From Stutzerimonas stutzeri (GTDB lineage Bacteria > Pseudomonadota > Gammaproteobacteria > Pseudomonadales > Pseudomonadaceae), in the NCBI RefSeq assembly GCF_000590475.1, contig NZ_CP007441.1, positions 2,920,660 to 2,984,659 of the forward strand: a stretch of DNA of 64,000 nt, given 5' to 3'. Under the pieces are notes generated by a model. That model did not search any database and was not told where the DNA came from. It saw only the letters and a program-made list of their open reading frames with translations. Shown one piece after another: positions 24,664 through 32,515 of this stretch. The position numbers and the translations under genes are program-made. The first letter of the stretch is position 1; each line of letters starts with the position of its first letter.

Positions 24664-25629
24664 ATGACTCAATTGCCTATCATCGACATCGCCCCTCTCT
24701 ATGCTTCCGATGAAAACGGTTGGCAAGCCGTGGCCCAAGAGATCGACGCGGCCTGCCGCGACTGGGGCTTTTTCTACATCCGCAACCACCCGATCAGCGC
24801 GACACGCATCGCCCAGTTGAAGGATCGTGCGGAAACCTTCTTTGGTTTACCGACCGAGGAAAAACTCCCCATCGACATTACCCGTAGCCAGCACCACCGC
24901 GGCTACGGGGCGATCGCCACCGAGCAGCTCGACCCGAGCAAACCGAGTGACCTGAAAGAAACGTTCGACATGGGCTTCCATATGCCAGCCGATCACCCGG
25001 ATGTTCTCGCCAGCAAGCCGCTGCGCGGTCCCAACCGGCATCCGGCCATCGAGGGCTGGAAAGCCTTGTTCGAACAGCATTACCGGGATATGCATGCCCT
25101 CTCCTGCACGCTGCTGCGGGCCATCACCGTGGCGCTCGGGATCGAGCGGGACTTTTTCGACACGCGCTTCATCGAGCCCATCAGCGTGTTCCGCATGATC
25201 CATTACCCGCCACGGCAGAACGCCACCGCGCCCGAACAACAGGGTGCCGGCGCGCATACCGACTACGGTTGCATCACGCTGCTCTACCAGGATCAGGCCG
25301 GCGGGCTGCAGGTGCAGGATGTGCGCGGCGAATGGATAGACGCACCGCCGATCGAGGGGACCTATGTCGTCAACATCGGCGACATGATGGCTCGCTGGAG
25401 TAACGACCGGTACAAGTCCACGCCACACCGGGTTATCAGCCCGCTCGGCGTGGATCGCTATTCGATGCCGTTTTTCGCCGAGCCGAATCCCGATACGGTC
25501 ATCAGCTGTCTGCCCGGCTGCCAGGGGCCGGACAACCCAGCCAAATATTCGGACACTAGTTGCAGCGCCTATATGCTTTCGCGTTTTGCCGAAACCTACG
25601 CCTATCGGCGCGAGCTTTTATCCGTTTAA
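24664..25629 (+). CDS. 2-oxoglutarate/Fe(II) oxygenase, isopenicillin N synthase family (copy 2)
   Basis: The 321-residue protein is a paralogue of the 10509-11489 product. Both share the N-domain (LPIIDIAPLY; CRDWGFFYIRNHPI) and the full catalytic set: His198 and Asp200 (AHTDYG), His255 (PHRVI), and Arg265/Ser267 (RYSMPFF) for 2-oxoglutarate. The middle segment (KETFDMGFHMPADHP) parallels KEGFYLGCEI of copy 1, so both are of the same COG3491-type subfamily. It follows the BMP binding protein and the heptamer array on the same strand. A role in oxidising an imported base or nucleoside is inference. Confidence 0.9.
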   Translation: MTQLPIIDIAPLYASDENGWQAVAQEIDAACRDWGFFYIRNHPISATRIAQLKDRAETFFGLPTEEKLPIDITRSQHHRGYGAIATEQLDPSKPSDLKETFDMGFHMPADHPDVLASKPLRGPNRHPAIEGWKALFEQHYRDMHALSCTLLRAITVALGIERDFFDTRFIEPISVFRMIHYPPRQNATAPEQQGAGAHTDYGCITLLYQDQAGGLQVQDVRGEWIDAPPIEGTYVVNIGDMMARWSNDRYKSTPHRVISPLGVDRYSMPFFAEPNPDTVISCLPGCQGPDNPAKYSDTSCSAYMLSRFAETYAYRRELLSV

Positions 25630-26053
25630 AGCTAGAAGATGCTTCGCCTAACGCCAAAAAGTTCGGCATCACCAGTGGTCAACGCAACTGTCCGTCTCGG
25701 TGTGCAGCAGAGCGTGTAGAGAAAGCTGCCTTGGAAAATACCGACAATGTCTGTCGGGCCAATCCATCATTGGAGCAACTGGGAAAGCAGCGGGATGGCA
25801 GGGTCGCTCAGTGTGCGATGCAGACTACTGGCACGCCGTTCTTCAGCGGCTCGTGTGGCTGAGGCATGCTGAAGCCGCCGACTTTTTAAAGCTAATTCCT
25901 GCCATGACGCGAACCGACCGCTGACTCGGGGAAGCGTGAATGATCGGGCAAAGAAAGTGGATATCGTCTGGCCATCAGGATGACGGAACTGGCGGGTAAA
26001 GCGCTTTCCCGCCAGGACTTGACGCTCGGGATGAGACGCTCCGATTGCTGGCC
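25630..26053. other. Gene-poor interval between oxygenase 2 and betA
   Basis: These 424 bases show no supportable gene. GACAATGTCTGTC near 25742-25754 is a short palindromic sequence, and CACCAGTGGTCAA at 25670-25682 resembles a RutR half-site with wrong spacing. It separates two convergent units (oxygenase on plus, betA on minus). A small hairpin, GCCTCAG/CTGAGGC at 26051-26069, overlaps the betA stop codon. Confidence 0.4.
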
Positions 26054-27730
26054 TCAGCTACGCTGAGGCGATTGCCGCACCGGAGCGCCATTGGCTACGT
26101 AATAAGCCGCTGTACTGCGCGGCAACGGCTGCCGACCGCGAATTCGGTCGGCGATTTTTTCAGCGATCATGATGGTGGTGGCGTTGAGGTTGCCGGTGAT
26201 GATCTGCGGCATGATCGAAGCATCCACTACACGTAACCCTTCGACGCCATGCACGCGGCCCTGCCCATCGACCACCGACATCTCGTCCGTGCCCATCTTG
26301 CAAGAGCATGAGGGGTGATAGGCCGTCTCGCCATGTTCGCGGACAAAGGCGTCCAGCTCGGCATCGCTCTGCGCGTGCGCCCCTGGGCTGAGCTCCTTGC
26401 CGCGATAAGGATCGAGCGCAGGTTGACCGATGATTTCTCGCGTCAGGCGGATACCGTCGCGGAATTCCTGCCAGTCCTGCTCGTGTGACATGTAATTGAA
26501 CAGAATGCTTGGATCGACTTTCGGGTCCGTCGAGCGGATCTGGACACGCCCACGGCTGGGTGAGCGCATCGAGCCGACGTGCGCCTGGAAGCTGTGGCCG
26601 TCATAGGCGTTGCTGCCGTTGTAGTTGACCGCGACCGGCAGGAAGTGGAACTGGATGTTTGGCCATTCGAACTCGTCGCGGCTGCGAATGAAGCCACCGG
26701 CCTCGAACTGGTTACTGGCACCGACTCCCGAACCCAGAAACAGCCATTGCGCACCGATGGCCGGCTGGTTCCACCACTTCAACGCGGGAGACAACGAGAC
26801 CGGCTGGATACATTCGTATTGCAGGTACATCTCCAGATGGTCCTGCAGATTTTGTCCAACCCCTGGCAGGTCGTGCACGATCTCGATATTCAGTTGCTTG
26901 AGCAGAGCTGCCGGCCCGACGCCCGAACGCTGTAGTACCTGGGGAGAGGCAATGGCGCCGCCGCACAACAGCACTTCGCGGCGCGCCCGGGCAACCGTTG
27001 GCTGTTCACGTCCACGCAGATATTTAACGCCAACGGCACGTTTGTTCTCGAACAGCACGCGGTCCGTCACAGCGTGCGTAACGATGGTCAGGTTCGGACG
27101 GTCCTTGGCCTGATCGAGATAGCCGCGGGCGGTGCTGGCGCGACGGCCGTTTGGCGTGACGGTGCGGTCCATTGGCCCGAAACCTTCCTGCTGATAACCA
27201 TTAAGGTCCTCGGTCTTCGGGTAGCCGGCCTGCACGCCCGCCTCGACCATCGCATTGAACAGCACATTGTTGCCCGGCTTGGGCGTGGTCACGCTGACCG
27301 GTCCGTCGCCACCGTGGTAATCGTTGGGGCCGATGTCACGCGTTTCAGCTTTACGGAAATACGGCAAGCAATCGAGGTAGGTCCAATCCTCCAGGCCCGG
27401 CATGGTTGCCCAATTGTCGTAATCCAACGCATTGCCACGGATGTAGCACATGCCGTTGATCAGCGAGGAGCCACCCAGCCCCTTGCCGCGACCGCAGTCC
27501 ATGCGGCGGTTGTTCATGTGCGGTTCCGGATCGGTTTTGTACGCCCAGTTGTAGCGCGTGCCTTGCAGTGGGTAAGCCAGCGCGGCGGGCATCTGGGTGC
27601 GGAAATCCAGGCGGTAATCGGGGCCTCCGGCTTCGAGCAACAGGACGCTGACGTCCCCGTCTTCGGTGAGGCGCGCCGCCAACGTATTTCCGGCCGAGCC
27701 GGCGCCAATGATGATGTAGTCGTATTCCAT
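26054..27730 (-). CDS. betA: Choline dehydrogenase BetA
   Basis: BetA is a membrane-associated flavoprotein of the GMC family that oxidises choline to betaine aldehyde. The 558-residue protein has the FAD-binding YIIIGAGSAGNTLAARL at the N-terminus, the GMC signatures GRGKGLGGSSLINGMCYIRGN (split here as GRGKGLGGSS and NGMCYIRGN) near residue 85, and a second near residue 255 (CGGAIASPQVLQRSGVG). The catalytic His lies in YHPSCSCKMG near residue 475. Length equals the E. coli enzyme. It is the last gene of a betT-betB-betA arrangement on the minus strand. Confidence 0.95.
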   Translation of the reverse strand: MEYDYIIIGAGSAGNTLAARLTEDGDVSVLLLEAGGPDYRLDFRTQMPAALAYPLQGTRYNWAYKTDPEPHMNNRRMDCGRGKGLGGSSLINGMCYIRGNALDYDNWATMPGLEDWTYLDCLPYFRKAETRDIGPNDYHGGDGPVSVTTPKPGNNVLFNAMVEAGVQAGYPKTEDLNGYQQEGFGPMDRTVTPNGRRASTARGYLDQAKDRPNLTIVTHAVTDRVLFENKRAVGVKYLRGREQPTVARARREVLLCGGAIASPQVLQRSGVGPAALLKQLNIEIVHDLPGVGQNLQDHLEMYLQYECIQPVSLSPALKWWNQPAIGAQWLFLGSGVGASNQFEAGGFIRSRDEFEWPNIQFHFLPVAVNYNGSNAYDGHSFQAHVGSMRSPSRGRVQIRSTDPKVDPSILFNYMSHEQDWQEFRDGIRLTREIIGQPALDPYRGKELSPGAHAQSDAELDAFVREHGETAYHPSCSCKMGTDEMSVVDGQGRVHGVEGLRVVDASIMPQIITGNLNATTIMIAEKIADRIRGRQPLPRSTAAYYVANGAPVRQSPQRS

Positions 27731-27791
27731 GATTCCTCCTGTCGCGCGGGCCAGTACTAACGCAGCGCTGACCCGAGCATCTTCGGACGGC

Positions 27792-29264
27792 TCAGAAAAC
27801 CGAGGCGAATTCGCCCAGTTCCACCTGCACGGATTTCAACCGGGTGTAATGGGCGAGCGAGGAAATACCGTTCTCGCGGCCAATGCCGGATTGCTTGTAG
27901 CCACCAACCGGCATTTGCGCCGCCGATTCGCCCCAGGTGTTAATCCAGCAGATGCCGGCCTCCATCTGATGAATGATGCGGTGGGCGCGCGTCAGATCGC
28001 GCGTCACCACGCCAGCGGCCAGTCCATAGTCGCTGTCGTTGGCGCGGCGCACCGCTTCCTCTTCATCGTCGTAGGCCAGCAGGCTCAGTACCGGACCGAA
28101 GATTTCCTCACGGGCGACGATCATGTCGTCGGTGCAGTCGCTGAAGATGGTCGGCTCGATGTAGGCACCTCGTCCGAATTCGCCGCTGGTCACCCGCTCA
28201 CCGCCGCACAGCAGGCGGGCGCCCTGCGCCTTACCTTTGGCGATGTAGCCCAGCACGTTTTGCATATGGCTGAAGCTGACCATGGGCCCGAACGTGGTCT
28301 GCTCATCCTGCGGATCGCCCATGCGAATGCGCTTGACCCGCTCCAACAGTTTGGCCTCGAACTCGCTCAGCAGATTGCGCGGCACGAAGACGCGGGTACC
28401 ATTGGTACAGACCTGCCCGGAACTGAAGAAGTTGGCCATCACGGCGATATCCGCCGCCCGGTCCAGGTCGGCATCATCACAGACGATCAGCGGCGATTTG
28501 CCACCGAGCTCCATCGTCACGTCCTTCAGCGATGAACTGGCAGCGCTGGCCATGACCTTCTTGCCCGTGGCCACGCCGCCGGTGAAGGACACCTTGGCGA
28601 TACGCGGATGCTCGGTAAGCATGGCGCCAATCTCCCCGCCAATGCCGGTCAACACGTTGAACACGCCGGCCGGTAACCCTGCCTCCGTGAAAATTTCGGC
28701 AAGCTTGAGCGCACTTAGCGACGTCACTTCACTCGGTTTGAAGATCATTGCGTTACCAGCCGCCAGCGCCGGTGCGGCCTTCCATAGCGCAATCTGGATC
28801 GGGTAGTTCCACGCGCCAATTCCGGCCACCACGCCGAGCGGCTCGCGCCGGGTATAGACGAAGCTGGTGTCGCGCAGCGGGATCTGCTCGCCTTCAATGG
28901 CGGGTGCGAGGCCCGCGTAATACTCGAGCACGTCGGCACCGGTGACAATATCCACACTGCGGGTTTCCATCAGTGGTTTGCCGGTGTCCAGGGTTTCCAG
29001 CAGGGCCAGCTCATCGTTGCGCTCGCGCAACAGGTCGACCGCCTTGCGCATGACGCGCGAACGCTCCATGCCAGTAAACGCCGCCCAGATCTTCTGACCT
29101 TTCTCGGCGCTAGTCACCGCGCGTTCGAGGTCGGCGCGAGTCGCCTGGGCTACTTCAGCGAGGACCTCTCCGTTGGCCGGGTTGATGCTTTCGAATACAT
29201 CGCCACCGCTGGCATCGACATAGGTGCCGTCGATATAGAGCTGTTGCCGTGGAAAACGGGCCAT
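27792..29264 (-). CDS. betB: Betaine aldehyde dehydrogenase BetB
   Basis: BetB oxidises betaine aldehyde to glycine betaine with NAD(P)+. The 490-residue aldehyde dehydrogenase has the cofactor site GAWNYPIQIALWKAAPALAAGN, the general base Glu in MELGGKSPL near residue 254, and the nucleophile Cys in SSGQVCTNGTRVFVP near residue 288. The Asn-Gly after the Cys and the high overall similarity to BetB distinguish it from other ALDHs. It precedes betA by 61 bases on the minus strand. The repressor gene betI, usually just upstream, is absent here. Confidence 0.95.
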   Translation of the reverse strand: MARFPRQQLYIDGTYVDASGGDVFESINPANGEVLAEVAQATRADLERAVTSAEKGQKIWAAFTGMERSRVMRKAVDLLRERNDELALLETLDTGKPLMETRSVDIVTGADVLEYYAGLAPAIEGEQIPLRDTSFVYTRREPLGVVAGIGAWNYPIQIALWKAAPALAAGNAMIFKPSEVTSLSALKLAEIFTEAGLPAGVFNVLTGIGGEIGAMLTEHPRIAKVSFTGGVATGKKVMASAASSSLKDVTMELGGKSPLIVCDDADLDRAADIAVMANFFSSGQVCTNGTRVFVPRNLLSEFEAKLLERVKRIRMGDPQDEQTTFGPMVSFSHMQNVLGYIAKGKAQGARLLCGGERVTSGEFGRGAYIEPTIFSDCTDDMIVAREEIFGPVLSLLAYDDEEEAVRRANDSDYGLAAGVVTRDLTRAHRIIHQMEAGICWINTWGESAAQMPVGGYKQSGIGRENGISSLAHYTRLKSVQVELGEFASVF

Positions 29265-29330
29265 GATCTACCTCTTTCAATATCCGGGTGGCAGTAGCCG
29301 ATTGGGCCGCTGCCACGGGTTGGGCGAGAC

Positions 29331-29355
29331 ATGGCGGACCTGTAGGTCCGCGCCA
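29331..29355 (-). terminator. Hairpin after betT
   Basis: A 7-bp perfect stem GCGGACC/GGTCCGC with a 4-base loop lies directly past the betT stop. It has no T-tract, so it may be a weak terminator or an RNA-stabilising element between betT and betB. Confidence 0.4.
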
Positions 29356-29360
29356 TCGGA

Positions 29361-31430
29361 TCAGCTGGTGCCGGGTACGGCGCCTGGTTCAGACGCGCCG
29401 TCGGCAACGCTGCCCTTCTCTCGCTGCAGATGCAGGAACTGCATGTGATGTTCGTAGTGATCGAGAATGTCTTCGATCAGTTGGCGCTTCGAGTAACCCA
29501 TCAGGTCGTAACCAAGGCTGCCCTGGCGCAGATGCACTTCGAGACGATAGTAGTGAGCACGGCTGCTCTGGGTCCGCACCGCAAACGACGGCATGGCGCT
29601 GCGCACCGGCCAAATCTGATAGGTGAAATCCTGCTCGCTGCCGAAATTGACGTTGAGCATCAGATGCTCGTTGCCCTCCTCGCCTTCGATGATTTCTACC
29701 GGAACGCCCTTTTCGCCGAGCGCCTGGCGAATCTCCTCCATGGCGGGCTTGCAGACCTCCTGCAGGTAGCGGCGAATTTGCGGCAGGCTTGGGAAGCTCA
29801 TTGCACGTGAAAGCCGCTGGCTCCAGTTCATGTGCGCATGCTCCAGCGTGGCCCGGCCAGACAGCTGGCCGGAAAGACTTTTCTGGTAGCTGTCGGCCAT
29901 CACGCCCTCGACGTGCAACGCCTTGAACAGGCCGAACATCATGAACAGCAGGACAATGGAGAACGGCAGCCCCATGATCACCACGGTCCCCTGCAGCGCA
30001 GTCAGGCCACCGGCGACCAGCAGTGCCAGCGTCAGTACGCCGATGATCGCGGCCCAAAGCACGCGCATCCATACCGGCGCGTCACTGTTGACGTCCTTCA
30101 GAATCGACGTGAAGTTTGACAAAACCAGCGAGCCCGAGTCGCCTGAAGTCACGAAGAACACAATGGCAAGAACCGTCGCCACAGCTGTGGTCAGCCCGGC
30201 CCAGGGCATACTTTGCAGAAACAGATAGATGGAAGAACCGGGATTGCTCACAGCCTGCGCGCCGAACTCCACTGCACCGTTCATCACCATGTCGATGGCA
30301 CCGTTACCCATGATCGACATCCAGGCCATCATGAAGGCCAGGGGCAGCAGCAAGGTGCCGACGACGAACTCGCGGATGGTCCGACCGCGTGAAATTCGCG
30401 CCAGGAACAGCCCGACAAAGGGGCCCCACGCGATCCACCATGCCCAGAAAAACACGGTCCAGGCGTTCAGCCAGTCGGTGGGCTGGTCGTAAGCGTAGGT
30501 ATCGAACGACAGGCTGATGAAGTTGGAGAAATAATCTCCGATGTTCATCACCAGCGCGTTGAGCAAAAAGGTTGTCTTGCCGGCGAACAGCACGAACAGC
30601 AACAGCACGAACGCCAGCAGCATATTGAACTCGGACAGCCGGCGGATCCCACGCTCCACCCCTGTCGCGGCCGATATCGCCGAGAACACGACGATCAAAA
30701 CCACCAACACCGCCTGGGTCAGTGTGCCCTCCGGTACCCCGAAGATGTAGTTCAGGCCGAAGTTCAGCTGGATGATGCCAATGCCGAGGCTGGTGGCGAT
30801 GCCAAACACCGTGCCCAGCACCGCGGCCGTGTCCACGGTGTGACCAATAGGCCCGTAGATGCCTTTACCGAAGATCGGGTAGAGCGACGAGCGAATCGAA
30901 AGCGGTAGCCCCTGACGAAAGCTGAAGTACGCCAACGACATGCCTACCAGCGTATATACGCCCCAACCGGACAGGCCCCAATGAAGAAAGGTCAGCTCCA
31001 TCGCATGGCGCGCCGCCTGCACAGTGCTGCCCTCGCCCACGGGCGGCTCGAGAAACTGGGTGATGGGTTCGGCGATGCAAAAGAACAGCAGGTCGATGCC
31101 GATGCCCGCCGAGAACAGCATCGCCGCCCAGGTGATCACGTTGAACTCGGGCTTGGAATGATCGGGGCCAAGCCTGATCTTGCCGTAACGGCTGGTGGCG
31201 ATCACGATCACGAACAGCAAATACACCAGCACAGCAAGAAAGTAGAACCAACCGAAAGAATTCGATATCCAGCCCAGCACGGCGTTGATGACCGAGAGCG
31301 ACGACTCATTGAAAAACATGGCCCAGATCGCGAAGAGCACGATGGCGACGGCCGAGCTGTAGAACACGACTGGATTGATGCGGTCGTGGGATGCGTCGGG
31401 GTTTCCGGGTGAGCGCTCAGCCTCGTTCAT
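29361..31430 (-). CDS. betT: High-affinity choline transporter BetT (BCCT family)
   Basis: BetT imports choline with a proton or sodium gradient. The 689-residue protein has 12 transmembrane helices and the BCCT signature around FFWAWWIAWGPFVGLFLARISRGR. The long cytoplasmic C-terminal tail of about 150 residues is the type linked to osmotic regulation of BetT. I start it at the ATG at 31430 (MNEAERSPGN) because AGGAG lies nine bases upstream; a start 13 codons earlier lacks a ribosome binding site. It is upstream of betB-betA on the same strand, so uptake and oxidation are probably co-expressed. Confidence 0.93.
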   Translation of the reverse strand: MNEAERSPGNPDASHDRINPVVFYSSAVAIVLFAIWAMFFNESSLSVINAVLGWISNSFGWFYFLAVLVYLLFVIVIATSRYGKIRLGPDHSKPEFNVITWAAMLFSAGIGIDLLFFCIAEPITQFLEPPVGEGSTVQAARHAMELTFLHWGLSGWGVYTLVGMSLAYFSFRQGLPLSIRSSLYPIFGKGIYGPIGHTVDTAAVLGTVFGIATSLGIGIIQLNFGLNYIFGVPEGTLTQAVLVVLIVVFSAISAATGVERGIRRLSEFNMLLAFVLLLFVLFAGKTTFLLNALVMNIGDYFSNFISLSFDTYAYDQPTDWLNAWTVFFWAWWIAWGPFVGLFLARISRGRTIREFVVGTLLLPLAFMMAWMSIMGNGAIDMVMNGAVEFGAQAVSNPGSSIYLFLQSMPWAGLTTAVATVLAIVFFVTSGDSGSLVLSNFTSILKDVNSDAPVWMRVLWAAIIGVLTLALLVAGGLTALQGTVVIMGLPFSIVLLFMMFGLFKALHVEGVMADSYQKSLSGQLSGRATLEHAHMNWSQRLSRAMSFPSLPQIRRYLQEVCKPAMEEIRQALGEKGVPVEIIEGEEGNEHLMLNVNFGSEQDFTYQIWPVRSAMPSFAVRTQSSRAHYYRLEVHLRQGSLGYDLMGYSKRQLIEDILDHYEHHMQFLHLQREKGSVADGASEPGAVPGTS

Positions 31431-31772
31431 CGGTTCTATCTCCTGAACTGGTTCTGGCCTTTTTGACATCGCAGCGCGATGAATAGCGTCAGGCTATGTG
31501 GATGGTCGCAAGGAGAGCGCTACGACGGTCTGAAAAACGGCCTACGTTGCGGCACGCCAGGGTCTGCCGGGTTAGGCGCGCGGCCCATGAAAGGGGGAGA
31601 GGAACAGCGATACCTCAGAAAATAGCCTATTCCAAAAAAGGGCGACCATTCTATGGTTGCTCGTAGCAGGCTGTAGACGCGCACCGTTCCCGGCGCTGCA
31701 CCGCTTCTCGGCGGACGCCTCCTGTGCCTTGAACGTGGGCTCGGCGCTGCACCTGCCACGAGAGGAGGTAAG
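31431..31772. other. Divergent intergenic region between betT and trmO
   Basis: These 342 bases hold the promoters of betT and trmO. I see no gene and no clear operator. An AT-rich stretch around 31615-31640 is the best promoter candidate. A strong ribosome binding site AGGAGG (31763-31768) belongs to trmO. Confidence 0.4.
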
Positions 31773-32498
31773 ATGGCTGCCCACGTTTTACACCGCAGCC
31801 TCGACATGTCTTATTCCGTCACGCCCATCGGCGTCGTTCGTTCCTGTTTCAAGGAAAAATTCGCCATCCCGCGGCAGCCACAGCTGGCACCGGCGGCGCG
31901 GGGCGTGCTGGAGTTGCACCCGCCTTTCGATCAGGCACATGCCCTCGAAGGGCTCGAACAGGTCAGTCATGTCTGGCTGTTGTTTCTTTTCCATCAGTCG
32001 CTCGAGACCGAGCCCCGCCTGCGGGTCCGCCCGCCGCGCCTAGGCGGCAATCGCATGGTCGGCGTTTTTGCGACCCGCTCGACGCACCGCCCCAATGGCA
32101 TCGGCCAGTCGGTGGTCAGACTCGAGCGGATCGAGCCCGGACGTCTTCATCTATCAGGGATCGACCTGCTGGACGGCACGCCGGTATTGGACATCAAGCC
32201 TTACGTCCCTTACGCCGATGTCATCGACGACGCGCGTAACGGCCTGGCCAACAACGCCCCGGCGCTCATCGCCGTGAACTGGACCGCAACCAGCCTGCAA
32301 CAGGCCTGTAGCGAGGCGCTGCGGCTGGGTGAACCGTTACAGGCGCTGATCGAGCAATGCCTGGCGCAGGATCCGCGACCGGCCTATCAGACGCCGTCAC
32401 CGGAGCGCCGCTACGGCACTCGGCTATGGGATGTCGAGGTACGCTGGCACTACCCGGACCCGAGCTCCATCACGGTCGTGGACGTGGTGCGGGTGTAA
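31773..32498 (+). CDS. trmO: tRNA (N6-threonylcarbamoyladenosine(37)-N6)-methyltransferase TrmO
   Basis: TrmO (YaeB/TsaA) methylates N6 of t6A37 in tRNA-Thr using SAM. The protein (241 residues from this start) shows the family marks IGVVRSCFKEKFAIPRQP, LEGLEQVSHVWLLFLFH, VGVFATRSTHRPNGIGQSVV (split as VGVFATRSTHRPNGIG and QSVVRLE) and DIKPYVPYAD. The C-terminal domain of about 80 residues is present. AGGAGG lies four bases before the ATG at 31773. The ATG at 31806 (MSYSVTPIG) fits the usual N-terminus better but has no ribosome binding site, so the first 11 residues are uncertain. Confidence 0.9.
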   Translation: MAAHVLHRSLDMSYSVTPIGVVRSCFKEKFAIPRQPQLAPAARGVLELHPPFDQAHALEGLEQVSHVWLLFLFHQSLETEPRLRVRPPRLGGNRMVGVFATRSTHRPNGIGQSVVRLERIEPGRLHLSGIDLLDGTPVLDIKPYVPYADVIDDARNGLANNAPALIAVNWTATSLQQACSEALRLGEPLQALIEQCLAQDPRPAYQTPSPERRYGTRLWDVEVRWHYPDPSSITVVDVVRV

Positions 32499-32515
32499 CG
32501 CTGGGCACCGCAAGG

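Noticed and set aside
25670..25682. CACCAGTGGTCAA as a RutR operator near betA
   Set aside because: The arms are separated by one base instead of two and no gene starts close by.
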